A stretch of 64,000 bases of DNA from Tolypeutes matacus (taxonomy: Eukaryota > Chordata > Mammalia > Cingulata > Chlamyphoridae): positions 34,589,424-34,653,423 of the forward strand of contig JAKSZT010054304.1 in NCBI GenBank assembly GCA_026826555.1. The letters are read 5' to 3'. Position 1 is the stretch's first letter. The number at the start of each line of letters is the position of its first letter. The position numbers and the translations under genes are program-made. This document shows, piece after piece, positions 44,138-55,496 of the stretch. The notes beneath the pieces are model-generated. The model ran no database searches. It was given only the letters and a program-made list of their open reading frames with translations, and was not told the DNA's origin.

Positions 44138-44485
44138 ATGGGGGCCTCCTTTTCTTCTTGCCAAGCCCCTCAGGTTAGGGCTCTCGCCAGCCTTCTCGCA
44201 TGTCACCAGTGCAAGGTTTCAGCAAAACAACTTCAAAATTACTGGGACCTCCTCCTCCCCTTCCTTGGCCCTCTGATTATTATTCTTCTTGCTCTAGCAA
44301 TCGGACCATGGGCCGTCAAAAGAATTGTCCAACTCGCCAAAGATCACACTGATACGGTTTTTACATCCTTTGTCAGGGTCCACTACCAACAACTCGCCAC
44401 TGCTGAAGACCCTCCAATCCCCGTCTCCCGCCCCCCTCCCGCCGTTCCTTCCCACAGGTCATCAAAATCTTCTCACAAGCCATAA
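44138..44485 (+). CDS. 115-codon Gag-matrix / Env-tail fusion frame of the ERV
   Basis: The start MGASFSSC sits in a strong context (accATGG). The Gly2, Ser6 and nearby Cys are what N-myristoylation and palmitoylation need. Residues ~10-42 (ending LQNYWDLLLPF) resemble the first helices of betaretroviral matrix. At about residue 43 the sequence turns into a hydrophobic segment, LGPLIIILLALAIGPWAVKR. This reads as an Env transmembrane span followed by a cytoplasmic tail (AKDHTDTVF ... VHYQQL) and a Pro/Ser-rich end. It is intact, without a stop, but about 115 residues against 600+ for either parent, so it is a deletion fusion. Expression is not shown. It could simply be a neutral relic. Confidence 0.65.
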   Translation: MGASFSSCQAPQVRALASLLACHQCKVSAKQLQNYWDLLLPFLGPLIIILLALAIGPWAVKRIVQLAKDHTDTVFTSFVRVHYQQLATAEDPPIPVSRPPPAVPSHRSSKSSHKP

Positions 44486-44491
44486 CACCTC

Positions 44492-44860
44492 AGAACCCCT
44501 CTCCTGGGGACCTCAGGGACTCCTTTCTTACCTTCTTCTCTCTTTTGAAACCGCTCATTACCTTTCTCCTGTTGCTCTCTTTAGGCCCTTGGGCCATCAA
44601 AAAACTCACAAAATTTATAAAAGATCAAGTTAACTCTCTCTTTAATAAGCCCATCTAGGTCCAGTACCAACGAATTCTCACTGCAAAGAAGCCTACCGTC
44701 AACTATTCACCTCCAAAAGAGGCATCGCCAAAGGAATTATTTCAACGCGCACTAATACTCAACGCTCCAACCCTTAGCTCCTCCCCTATCCTTTCTTCCC
44801 TTCCCTCATTCCCCTTCCCAGCTGCCAACTTCAACAAATAACACCTCCATAAAATCATGC
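44492..44860 (+). pseudogene. Second Env transmembrane-tail remnant
   Basis: In a different frame from the preceding ORF, the sequence around 44545-44657 encodes a hydrophobic run followed by LGPWAIKKLTKFIKDQ and a stop at 44655-44657. After the stop VQYQRILTAKK and more tail-like text continue to a stop near 44839. The GPWAIKK...VQYQR layout parallels GPWAVKR...VHYQQ of the upstream frame, so the two are homologous Env tails in tandem, this one being broken. The frame listed at 44325-44633 is a shadow. Confidence 0.65.
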
Positions 44861-45118
44861 CTCGTTAGGCGCTGGACTGGATAGTCAATGACGGGCAACT
44901 AGACCCTTATAAACTGGGTAATCAACCTAACCCTCCTTCTCGCCTCGGCTAAGCCGCTGGATCAATCTAAGACAGGAACCAGGCCTATTGTTCCCGGCCA
45001 ATCTGGCCAATTGTTGCTGGCCAATTGCTGCCATGGTCTCCAATGACGGGTAAGATCCAGTAGCCGTACAGCACGGTCTAGACCTAAAACAGGCACAGTC
45101 CCCCTAATAGCAAGCGAG
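44861..45118 (+). promoter_or_regulatory. CTE-like RNA export element (type D retrovirus type)
   Basis: Type D retroviruses export unspliced RNA through a CTE, a long hairpin between env and the 3' LTR whose two symmetric internal loops bind NXF1/TAP. Here the loop motifs appear in the same order: caatgacggg (44886-44895), ctaagacagg (44967-44976), caatgacggg again (45041-45050) and ctaaaacagg (45084-45093). Complementary stems separate them. ctcg/cgag, ttagg/cctaa and ggactg/cagtcc lie outside (44861-44879 with 45096-45118). ctagacc/ggtctag (44899-44905 with 45075-45081) lies between the loops. cggcta/tagccg and ctggatc/gatccag (44946-44963 with 45054-45066) lie further in. One base in the last motif differs (aaaacagg for aagacagg). 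Confidence 0.82.
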
Positions 45119-45130
45119 GCCCATCAAATA

Positions 45131-45146
45131 AAACAAAAGGAGGAAA
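45131..45146 (+). promoter_or_regulatory. Polypurine tract
   Basis: aaacaaaaggaggaaa lies directly before the 3' LTR. It is purine except for one C and is the plus-strand primer position. Confidence 0.9.
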
Positions 45147-45395
45147 TGTTGGCAATGCTGGCTTCTCCAACCCTCTAATCTGCCTATTCCCCCAGCAACC
45201 CAGCCACCTATCCCTTTACACTGTTCATTTTTAAACTCACCAATCCCCTGCCGCCACACCCTCTTGTAACATATATAAGCCCAAAAGCTTCCTCATTAAA
45301 CAGACTTGCTTCACTGAACCTGTCTCCGCAGTTTTCATTTTCAATTGCGCCATCCTCCACACCCGTGAACCCCACGAAGCCCCGCAGAGGCTTCA
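45147..45395 (+). repeat. 3' LTR of the class II element
   Basis: 249 bp, the same length as the 5' LTR, with seven substitutions and no indels. TATA box 45272-45279, ATTAAA 45295-45300. Four of the seven differences are C/T and two are G/A transitions. One is C/A. Confidence 0.92.
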
Positions 45396-45401
45396 CTTAT
45401 A

Positions 45402-45789
45402 GCTTTCTGGGATTTCAAATATCCTTTAACCCATGATATTTATTTCATGATATTAATAAAAAAAATGAGTTCATTCTATCAATAAATACATAATGAATTC
45501 CTACTTTGTGCTGGGCACCCAGTAACATAGAATATGTAAATTTTCATTCTCCCTTTCCTGTTGCAGGCAGAATGACTAGTAGATATGATTCCTAATCTAA
45601 AGCATGTGAAAAGAGCACTATTCTCAACATATGATTCTTCTTCCCACCATCGTCCTTAAATAGTCAGCTATGTTGAAAGGGTTCCCTTTTCCTGAACTCC
45701 CTACAGCTTTCACAACCTGTACCTCAAATCTGAGCCCAGTCCTAAGTCTCCCCTCCCACTGCTACAGATCAATGTAGGGTTCTCTGCTG
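45402..45789. other. Low-copy DNA, nothing recognised
   Basis: No gene or nameable repeat. Confidence 0.35.
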
Positions 45790-46980
45790 TATGCACACAG
45801 TTACCAACTCCTGTGACACGAGGGTTTCAAAGGGAGAAAGAGTTTATTGCATTGCTCAGAGCAAGGGGATCAGAAGTCCATGAGCCATAAATCTGTCTCA
45901 CTGAACTGCAATAACTTGAGAGTTTTATAGGATATAGTCAGGCAGGTTTAGGATAATGAATATAATGGCTCCAGATGACTGAAGTTAGCGATAGTCCAAT
46001 TATTGAGCATGTGCAGATTGGTTACATGCCTTGTCACAGAACGTACATAAGAAGATGGCAGCCTTAACATGATGATGGGTGTGATTTTTAGGATTATAAT
46101 GAGGTATAGGTCACATATAGGTTAAAGTTTAAGCTACTGCACATGACAGGCCAATTTTGGTTAGAACTAGCTTTGTCTAGTAAGACAGCTTAGCAACTGG
46201 GGTGGGTTAGTTCTGGGCTGACTCAGGTTCCTTCATTAATAAACATTAAGGGGCTATGTGATCACAAGACTTCAGAGATGTAAAACAAGCTCAGGGGATA
46301 CAAGCAATGCCAGTCACGAGTCATCATGAGGCTTTTATAGTCACAAGGTAATGATCAGATAGTATACAATCATTATCAAAGATCAAAGCATCTGGATTAC
46401 AGTTTAGTGAGTTTCAGTAGTTTCAGGTATTTACTTTTCAGTATTCTACATTCTACAATATACATCTTCCTGGCTTCCATCTGCGGTTAATTTTTCATAG
46501 GTTCTTCTCAGTCCCTAAATTCTCTTTTTCATTCAGTATGATCTCTCTGTTGCCGGTATGGGCTTCCAGATTCTTGGCCACATGGCAAGAAAGAATTTAA
46601 AGAGGCGCCACAGATTAAGCAGCCAAGCAGAGAATTTGCTGTAGAGGGAAAGAAAGTGGAAGTACACACCCAAGGCAAGAGCTCCGCGGTGCTCAAGGCA
46701 GAGCTGCACACTGGGGCTGGAGCTGTGTCTTACTTAAGGCTGGCCTCCCCCGCCTCCTTCTTCCATGTAAGTGAAGACTTGTGAGTTGCAGCATCCTCAT
46801 TGGTTCTGAACGTCTGCCGGCCTGAGTGGGTTTCAGGGACTTTGCGACACTGTTGGGATCTCTCTATTTCTTCATAGCAAGGACAAACCGCAAGCAGGAG
46901 TTTTATACAGAACTGTTTTGCTTTCCTACGGCATTCCATTCTAGCCTGCCTCACCTCATTTTGCTTCCTGTTTCTTGATT
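45790..46980 (-). repeat. Probable old LTR sequence, antisense (tentative)
   Basis: 'agagtttattgcattgctca' followed by 'gagcaaggggatcagaa' (about 45840-45874) and 'catggcaagaaagaatttaa' (about 46581) recall reversed LTR 3' parts. A GC-richer stretch (46600-46920) fits a U3/U5 region. No ends or target duplications could be placed, so this is a suggestion only. Frames at 46529-46711 and 46730-46954 (minus) have no domain. Confidence 0.25.
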
Positions 46981-48894
46981 CCTGCTTCCCCTTCTATGCT
47001 TCACCACTCTTGTGTTTCTCTCTCTCTCTCTTTCTTCACTTTCATTCTCTTCCACTGTATTTCTGTCTCCCAAACCCCTCTGCATTTTCATCCAGCTTTC
47101 TGTCTTCTACTCTTAAAGTTTCCTTCTCATTCTTGCTCATATCTCTTCCTTTGTCCCTGTCTTCCTCCCCTTCGCTGTTGTTTGTACTTCCCTCCTTCCA
47201 TCCTCCCTCCTCCTCTCTGATTGTCCTTTAATTACACTTTTAAATTATGGCCACTTATATTATAAAGGGATAGAAAAATACAGTGAGACATGGAGGAGAA
47301 GGAGCCTCGGGTTTTTGTGCTTCAGAACTTGTTTCTTTTATTTATCTTTGCCCTTAAGATTCTGTTCCTTCTTACATTTCCTATGGTTTGGATATCCAGC
47401 TTCTACTCCCTTTGCTCTGAAAAGAACCTTATCTAAGGTTCCCAAAGACTTCTTGATTGCCAGAGGTAATATTCATTTCTCCCTGTTCTTGCTTAATTGT
47501 CAGTGATTCTTCTGGAATCCTTTTAATCTATTTACTGTAACCCTTTTTACTTTGTTTCTTCCTGCCTTGACCCAAAATGTTATCTGGATACTGACAACAC
47601 CCTGGAGCTATAGGTTAAGATTTCCATATTTATTAACATTCCTGTTTGAAAACAGTTTGATTTCCTTTGGATTTGGTCCTAATTGCTTCTATGTGCTAGA
47701 CTTTAGGCTTTCTATTAATTAGTGAGTCTATATAATGCATGTGGCTGAAGTCTTTTTCTAGAACATTTCATTTTGCTGCTTTTGGAGTCGCTTTTTCATG
47801 TTGCCTTTGTCATTTATCTCACAGCAAAATATATGGCAGTGTCAGCATTTGAGACAGGGTGGGGAGCAGAGAAGAAACTAAAACAATTCTTTGCTTTTTC
47901 TGTTGTTTTCTGTTTCTTTCCTGCCTTGTATCTGGATCTGCCTTTTCCTTCCAGGAGATAAGGAAGATGGAAAGAGAGGGGAAGTAGAAAGATGAATGGG
48001 CAGGTAGCTCCAGGAATTTTTCAACTGCTCTTATGAAGGGGATAAATTGAAATATTATAAACAGAGCTATTCCACATCTTCCTTTCTACCTCAATCCCAT
48101 TCAGATTTCTTTTTTTTGTTTTAGTGCTTGGCCACTTGTCTTTTAAGGGCTTGTTGACCCAGAAATCTGCTTCTTTCATGGACAAACAAGGATTGGTCTC
48201 TATTCTACAAGTGAAATTAGTGACTACAATTTAGAGCTTTGTTTACTAGCTATATAGATGAAAAATAGACTTTAACATATCTGATTACCTTATCATTTAC
48301 TCAGGTAATTTGTAAACAACCGGGATAGCACCAAGGCCATCTTAAACCTTCCTTCCAAGTCAGATGAGACCTATAGAGTAGGGGTACCTAAAAGAAAGCT
48401 TCACAATACAGAAGCGAAAAGGCTGCATGTAAATATTATTATTTTTTCCTGAGAAATGTGTAAATTTAAGAAAATTGAGAGGAAATTGTTGTTTTTTTTT
48501 TGAGCTATACAATTTTTTTTTTTTCCTTTAGAAAAGTTTATTTTAAAAACAAAAAGAAGGCCAAGGGTGCTAGGGAGAAAATGGATCGCATTGTCCTGAA
48601 AGAGGCAGTTTCAGGAAGGCTGGGGGTATAAAGATTACATATAAAATTATATATATATCCCCCCCCCCCCGAGACTTAATTCTTGTTACCTTCTATAGCT
48701 GGCTCAACATGGAGGATCCCAATTTTGAAAGAAAAAGTATGTAGGACACACGGAATGAGCGGGAGCATGGAGAGCTGTGCAATTTAAATGCTGAGACTGA
48801 CTATCCAATAACAGGATAAACCAAACTTTAATCGAAGCAATAAAGCAGGGAGGATCTAAAAAAAAATCTTTAGCTTTAGTTTGGGACAGGGTTC
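46981..48894. other. Low-copy DNA with a long C/T-rich tract and a poly-C run
   Basis: The plus strand is dominated by C and T from about 46985 to 47225, which produces overlapping long frames without domains. A run of 12 C follows (TA)n at about 48660-48671. T-runs lie near 48490 and 48514-48523. No gene is recognised. Confidence 0.4.
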
Positions 48895-49025
48895 AGCTAA
48901 CTTTTTCTGTAAAGGGCCACATGGAAAATATTATAGGCTTTGCAGGCCATATGATCTTTGTTGTAGCTACTTACATAAAACCCACAGTAGTAGAGTGCTT
49001 GAAACACAGTATATACATTTCAGAT
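48895..49025 (+). mobile_element. hAT-type MITE, 5' part
   Basis: 'ctaactttttctgtaaaggg', 'ccacatggaaaatattatag' and 'gctttgcaggccatatgatc' match the first half of the family at 39658-39879. The 3' half is missing or unrecognisable. Confidence 0.65.
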
Positions 49026-52000
49026 TTTATCATTAGTATTCTGGTGGCCATAAACAGAGGTAAAGGCAAAGTAATTGGAAAAACTTAAAAGATTCCTTAG
49101 GGCATTCCTTTGTACATAAGATTCTTAAATGTGCTGGAAACCACCTAAATGAATGGATGCTGTCTAGAAAATTAGGACTTCCTTGGAAAAGCTATACAAA
49201 ATGGAATGTGATTCAAGTAACTTGTTGAATAAATGACTTGATTCTCTTTTTCTCTTACCCATTGGATTACTCCTGTGATCTGCTGCCATTACTTTAATAT
49301 TGGGGGCCAAATCAAGAGATGGTTATATTTTTATTTCATTTTTACACAGAACAGTATTGAATAGTGGAATTGATTGTGGTTTTCCATGGTGTTGGCTATT
49401 CACTGGGGGCATTTGCTGATGATATTTTTAGAACTACACTTCAGTGTTTCATTCTGACTTGCATCCACTGAAGTTTCTGAAATGCCTTAGGAGTGTGATA
49501 CACAGGTTAGGACCCTTAGAATTCTAATCAAATTGATTAAACTGTCACATGTAGAGTTGTTGGTTGGCGACTGTAATATAATCAAGGGAATATAAGATTT
49601 TTAATAATCCAATTGCATTTGTCAACTGCTCAACTTATTGGTGCAGAACAATGCACAGGATTATAATAAGAGGTGCTATTTGGTAAGGGGAAGAAGAAAA
49701 CAGAAGCAAAAAAATATAAAACATATTTCCCAGGACTTATTAAAAAGGTGTTGTTCTTGAAGCTTCTCTCTATGGCTCAGTCTGTATCTGTCTGTCTATA
49801 TAAATTCTTATTTCTCCATGTAATATTTTGCTGGAAAGAAAGTTAAAGCATGAAGCAACGTTTAATATGATGGTATTGCCATTTTTCATGTGATATTTTA
49901 GTGAAGTTTTGTTTTACAGAACACTGCTCCTGATTCTTATGCGTTGGCTATTGTGATTTCTTTTCATGAATACAAATAAAGGGGCAGTCAGAGTTGACCT
50001 ATGGGGAGGCTATGAAGTCTGTGATGCAGTTGCAACTCCTCTTTCATTTCCTTCTTTCTTCAACACATCTCAAGGGCTTCTCTTTTTTCCCGCATTTTCT
50101 AAGGCCTTAATTAAAGGACCAACTCTCTATGCTAAGGTTTCAGGCTGGTATAGGAGCAAGTTCTGGGAAGGGTGCCCTTTCTCAGGCTCTAAATTGATGT
50201 AGTCACTTGAGGGCATGTTAATATTGCTTATCAACATACCAGACAGGAATGTTGTTTTATATTTAGGACGGTCTGAAAAGTCCAACCTGTATCAAGAGTA
50301 TAGATTCATAGGCTCTTTAATTTCTTTGCAATATGGTTTTATGACTATTGAAAAGAGGAATTTGTGATATATTTGATCAATTAATATAGCTTGTTTCCAC
50401 AAGTGAATTAGAATAGACATAGCCTCATTGATCTAAACATGAACTCCTGAATGGATAAAAAAGTGAGGTATCAACTGATAGATTCAATTAAGAAAATGTT
50501 AACAATGCGTTTTAGAAAAATGTAATGAAAGATCTGCAAAACACTTAGTAGTACAAGTAATTTGTTAAATACTAACACCATGTCTCATGGTATTTAATTA
50601 TATGTATATATTGTAAAAGGATTTGACCAAAGATGAAAAAGAAAATGTCTTATAGTTGTGCTATCTTAACCACTTAAAGCAAATAGCTACTATTTGCATT
50701 TTGATCCCAATGTTATAAAAAAACATTAAAAAACCAAAACAACAAAAAAGCTAAGAATGCATTATCTCTCTTTAAAATTCAATTTTCATATTTGTGCTAT
50801 AAGCAGCCTCAAAACTTCTAAGCAACAAATGTATGCATTGAAGAGGAAGAGATCATTTAATTTTTCTGGGGAAATCCTAAATAATAAATTCTTTAAAATG
50901 CAGATATGATTATACTGACAAACCTTACTTTTTTCCCCATGTAGATTTTCTCATTCCTGGGGCCTAATGATGTTTGGGCAAAGAGAGCCTTATCTTTTCT
51001 CTTAGAATGTTATATACCAAAGCAGATCAATAAATGCTTATTAAATAATAAGTAGCTGCAAGATATTGTAGTAGACAGCATTACATGAGGGAAAAATGAC
51101 GAGTCAAGCATGTCCTAAAATAGGCATAAAGGTAAATAACAATACACATTAAATAATATAACTTAAATCAAAGAAGAAATGCCTTTAGGCAGCTGCTATT
51201 TATAATTAATAGCCAATTGAATTTTACACACAATTTCTTATGAGAGTTAATTTTTTTCCAACAGGCCATTCAGATTTGCATTTCTAGATTTGAGAAACTT
51301 CCTAAATCCTTGTCTTATGTGGAGCATGAGAATGTAAGGTTTGTATTTTCCCAAAAAACAGGCTACTTTGGTATTCTACTGCTATGTGGTTCAATGAAAC
51401 TTCTGTTCTTCCTCTTGATGTAGGAGACTGGTTTCAATTAGACTTTTCATGTTACTGTTTTGGTATTCAGAAATTGAAGGGGAGGAATCAGTTGTTTTTG
51501 TCTGTGTAGGTGGTAGCAGTTACTGACTTCCCTTTGGAAGTTCATATCTTGCTTGCTATAGGTCCATGCTGTTTGCATAGGGCGTTTCCACCTCTAGCTC
51601 CTGGCCTGGCTAAATCAGAATCCTCCCTGGATCTTTATGGGCAGTATCAGCAAAGAGGTGCCCTCTTTGTGCTGCGGTTGATGAACTGGTGATCTGTAAG
51701 CTTGAAGCTGTCATTGACATCTTTGTCACCTTGAGGGAAAATCCACTTGAAAACTTAACAGAACAGAGGAAAGGAGAGAGACAGTGTCTCCATGACATAT
51801 GGACCCCTAGTTGCATCCACCCCTGGGCTTACTAAGTACATGAATCAATAAATTTCTTTAAAATAATCTAGTCTTTAGGGATATGGTTCTGTCACTTGCA
51901 CTTTATTTCTCAACTTTAAAATTATTTCTATAAAAATTTAGGGTGGAAATTAAGCTTTCTCATTCTATAAAGTTTTATTTTGATGGCTTGTAGTCATGAT

Positions 52001-52247
52001 CTTAAACCCTAGTTTTCATGTCTGAGTTCAGGCTGAAACGTTATTTAACATTTCTAAAATAGGGTTCAGTTTTTCAAAAATGTGTATGTGAAATAATTGT
52101 GCATCTATGAGTTTTGTACTTCCTACCCAGAAGTGACAATTTTGTTCAAAACTTATCTCACGCTATAATTCAACCCAAACTGTGTGTTCTATTGTTGCAA
52201 AGCGTATGATACTTATTCTAATAAGCTTATAATTTCTGGTTGCACAT
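49026..52247. other. AT-rich low-copy DNA, repeat-poor
   Basis: No repeat I can name in 3.2 kb. Frames at 49966-50202 and 51510-51692 (plus) have no domain or splice context. No gene is called. Confidence 0.35.
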
Positions 52248-52357
52248 TTATTTTCTTATTTTTAATTTTTATTTTTTTAGGAGGCCCTGGGGATTGAACC
52301 CAGGACCTTGAACATGGGAAGCAGACACTCAACCAACTGAGCTCTACCTGGTCCCCT
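52248..52357 (-). repeat. DAS-type SINE, monomeric
   Basis: On the minus strand it reads as a near-complete tRNA-like unit: 'gtagagctcagttggttgag' (A box), 'ggttcaatccccagg' (B box), then an A-rich tail (the T-run at 52248-52278). A tRNA gene is unlikely because of the tail and the DAS-like 'tgcttcccatgttc' anticodon-arm region. Its pol III boxes are unusually intact. Confidence 0.85.
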
Positions 52358-55300
52358 AGTAATACATTTTTAATCCTATCTCTTTTACCACCTCATTGTA
52401 CACTAACTATTGTGAAAGGAATACTATTTTTAAAAGCTCTTGTTATAGATATCCTGGAATTCCTAAATAGTATTACATTGATATTAACATAGGCATACTA
52501 ATCTTCTAAAGGGGTATTTGAGCAACCTAATAAAATTTTGCTTAAAAAGGAAAAACTTTTCAGGAAATGATTTAATGTCAAATATAAGATTTGAGTATCT
52601 TATTTAATAATAGTTATCAGCATTTTAACATTTTTTCAGTGATGCAAAGGAAAGGAGAATGATTTTTTAAAATATCCTTTTCTTTGAACATTTAACATAG
52701 ATTTGTTGACTAAATGCCCTATGGTTATAACTCTGATTACATCACTGATTTAGCTTTGAACTTTTCTCAATATGAATGAAAATACTGACCTCAGAACTGT
52801 GAGTCAAGTTTTTCTGGTATGCATTAAATAACCCTGATAAGGGGATAGGGGCAGAGGTTTTCAGGGTCAGGCATTTGATTTACTTTTAAGAATAGTTACC
52901 CTGATTACTCCTAAGGTGGTAAATGCAAGGAGAGGGATAAGAGGAGATGAGGGTGAGTGAGAAGATGGAAACAGTAATGCTTACCAGTTAAGCATACTAC
53001 CTGAAGTGCTTTTGAACCTTTTTTGGCTTTGGAAACTTCCTTCAACACAAGCTTTTGTGGAAACTCCTAAATGTGAAAGAGATGGAAGGATGAGGGGTGG
53101 CCTCTACATCCCTGTCACCACCCTGTCATAAGGTTACCATTGATAGCTACCGGGAGCAGGAGCGGTTTTCTGTTTTTCAGTCTTCTAATAGGAGGCCTCC
53201 TCGGGGGAGACCTGTCCAAGCAGACCCTGTCCTTTCTGACACACTTAGTCTGGTGCCTGGTTTAAAGGCTTGTTAGCTACTTGGGTTATTAAATTACAGA
53301 TTAATTAAGAATGAACCAAGTAGACCAAGAGATGTAATTGTACCCTAGAAAAGATCTTCAGAATGTATTTAATAGGTTTGCCTTTCTCTAGGCATGGCTA
53401 CATTCATTTTATCCAAACAGATAACTTGAGAATGGTAAATTATTTCATTGTTTAACTACTTTTTTATGTTAATGGAACTGTAGTGACTTTCAAAAGAGTA
53501 AATGTTTCTTTATATATATTACATATTTATCTGACACTAGTAAAATAACTTTCAAAATATTGTAAACCTAAGAGTTTTAGCTCTAACATTGTCTCTTCAG
53601 CTATATCGGTTAAAGAAATAAATATTCTTTTCTACTTGCCTGGCATAAATTGTTATTTTTAGGAAAAAAAAAATGGCAGTTTTTCATGATGTTAGAGGAT
53701 GTGTTTGTGAAAGTCATTTAAAGCTAAATATGGTTGTATTTGGATATTTGAATTATTATACACCCTTCATATTATATGCTGAACTGTGTCAAACTAGCAA
53801 GAATTTCACTGGATAAGAACTGTGTACTGGATGGCTCATGATACAGGGAACAATCCATTGTATCACATTAAAAAATCACATGAGGACAACCAATATATTT
53901 AAGAATTTCTTAGTGTCAGCAGCTCAGGACTTGCTGTGCACATATAAAGGAAAAGTATCCTTATTACTGACTTATAGCCTGACAGGCATAGTAGGCTCTA
54001 CATTTTTTTTATTTTTCTACTTAGAGCCTAAGAATCGGGAGTTACATAGCAAAACTGCAAAGCTAAAATTCTTTGCTAAATTGGCAACACTAATTATTTT
54101 AAGAGAACCGAGGGATGCAGTGCTCAATATTTACTCTGTGTTGTACAATTAAGGTGATATTGCCAATTTGTTTGTTTTAGTGTCTTCCTTATTTATGATG
54201 TAGCATATTTAACTTTCTGTTTGGAAACTGAAATACCATGTGCCCAATGCATAACACATTTTAAGTACTTGGCTCCAGTTGATAGCTCCATAATGAGGTT
54301 GGAATGTGCTTATCTGTAGGTATTGTATAAAGTCTAAGCATAGCTATCAGGGTACTGGCATTCACCTTGGAAAACAGATTTCTGGAACATTTTAGGCCAT
54401 GCTGAATGCTGAGTCATTTCTGCCTTCTCCCTGACTGATTGTAGGGGAGCTCAGTAAGGCAGCCAAGTGACCTGCTTTCTAATGGACAGGGCTGTATCTG
54501 CACTGCAGGAAAACATTTTTAGTGTTGCATTAATGAAAATATGCCATCAGACCAGTACATGTCCTTACAGGAAAGATTTCCTAATGTGGCTATGTAAATT
54601 CAAACACCCCAAGCATGTCCTGAATTAGGAGCCACATACTGATTTTAGGCCTGAGCTGTAACAAAGGATACAGGAGGAAACAGATATGGGTTCTGGGCAT
54701 CTCAGAAGAATGGTTTTGGAACAGAGGAGTCAATTTCAGCAGTGTCTCAAGTGGGTCCTTTTCTAAGACATGACAAGCTTTTCTCTGTTCCTAGTAGCAA
54801 TAAACAAGCCATAATTCCTGTAAATTATTCCCAGCACTTGTACATATTTTAAATAAAAAGTAGTAAACACACTGTGTGTGTGGAGTTTGTGTATACATAT
54901 GTGTGTGTGTGTGTGTGCATGCCCTTGAGTTTGGGGAGATTCATTTTATATTCCTCATGTAAGTACAACCTGAGACTTTGGGGGATGGGTCTTTTTATGT
55001 ATTAGAAATGTGTTCTAAGGCCTGTCAAGAATTCAGGGGAAATTTGCTTCTGTTATAACAATAAAAGCTTAGGGGATTGAGGCATCTGCCTGACATACTG
55101 GGTCTTGGGGGTCTTTTAGGAGTTCTTATTGACTGCTCAGAAATTCTGCTGAATTCCAGAGCTGGCATCTAGATTGATTTATGTCTTCTGACCTCTAATT
55201 TTATTTTAACTTCTTCTGTATAGTTTTTGTAGTGTAGATTGATGGAAAGTCAATTTGGAGTTCTTAGGGTTGAAAAGAAAAGGAAATTGGAGATATAAAA

Positions 55301-55496
55301 ATGATAAGGTTGAGAATTTTAGGTGATAGTATAGAGCATTTTTTGCCGGGGGTTGGGTGGGAGGTGCACTGAGGCCTTAAAACTAGAAACAGTGTGGGAG
55401 GGAATGGGGCTCCAGAGAAATGTGAAAGGCAGTTATTGGGAGTCCAGGCAAGGTGGTAAGATTTAAAGAGATCCAGCTGGGATAGGAGTTACTGCT
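52358..55496. other. Repeat-poor low-copy DNA
   Basis: No nameable repeat apart from a (TG)n at about 54899-54918. The stretch at 54330-54660 has the mixed composition of possible conserved non-coding DNA. The plus frame at 53838-54152 (104 codons) has no domain and no splice context. I call no gene. Confidence 0.35.

Larger units (their letters stand above)
43528..45395 (+). mobile_element. Compact betaretrovirus-like (class II) LTR element
   Basis: The 1868-bp provirus has a perfect 6-bp target duplication cttata (43522-43527 and 45396-45401), two 249-bp LTRs, a tRNA-Lys-type primer-binding site and a polypurine tract. The 1370-bp interior keeps a C/T-rich leader, a Gag-matrix-to-Env-tail frame, a second Env-tail remnant and a CTE-like RNA. 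Capsid, nucleocapsid, protease, polymerase and Env surface regions are absent. The LTRs differ at 7 of 249 positions (2.8%), so the insertion is fairly recent on a mammalian scale. The Lys primer, 6-bp duplication, gamma-type Env tail and CTE together point to the type D betaretroviruses. The element depends on help in trans. Confidence 0.93.

Noticed and set aside
43951..44276. Frames overlapping the ERV leader and the start of the fusion ORF
   Set aside because: They are Phe/Leu/Ser-rich products of the C/T-rich leader in other frames. They are shadows.
46985..47225. Overlapping plus-strand frames of 73-81 codons
   Set aside because: They come from a long C/T-rich tract that lacks stops by composition. 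There is no domain.
50262..50500. Possible mariner terminus ('acggtctgaaaagtcc')
   Set aside because: Only one end-like motif was seen, with no matching inverted repeat or TA duplication.
52280..52357. Possible tRNA gene on the minus strand
   Set aside because: It has an A-rich tail and the DAS-type SINE sequence in the anticodon arm, so it is a SINE.
53838..54152. 104-codon plus-strand frame
   Set aside because: It has mixed composition without domain, signal or splice context. Expected by chance in this length of DNA.
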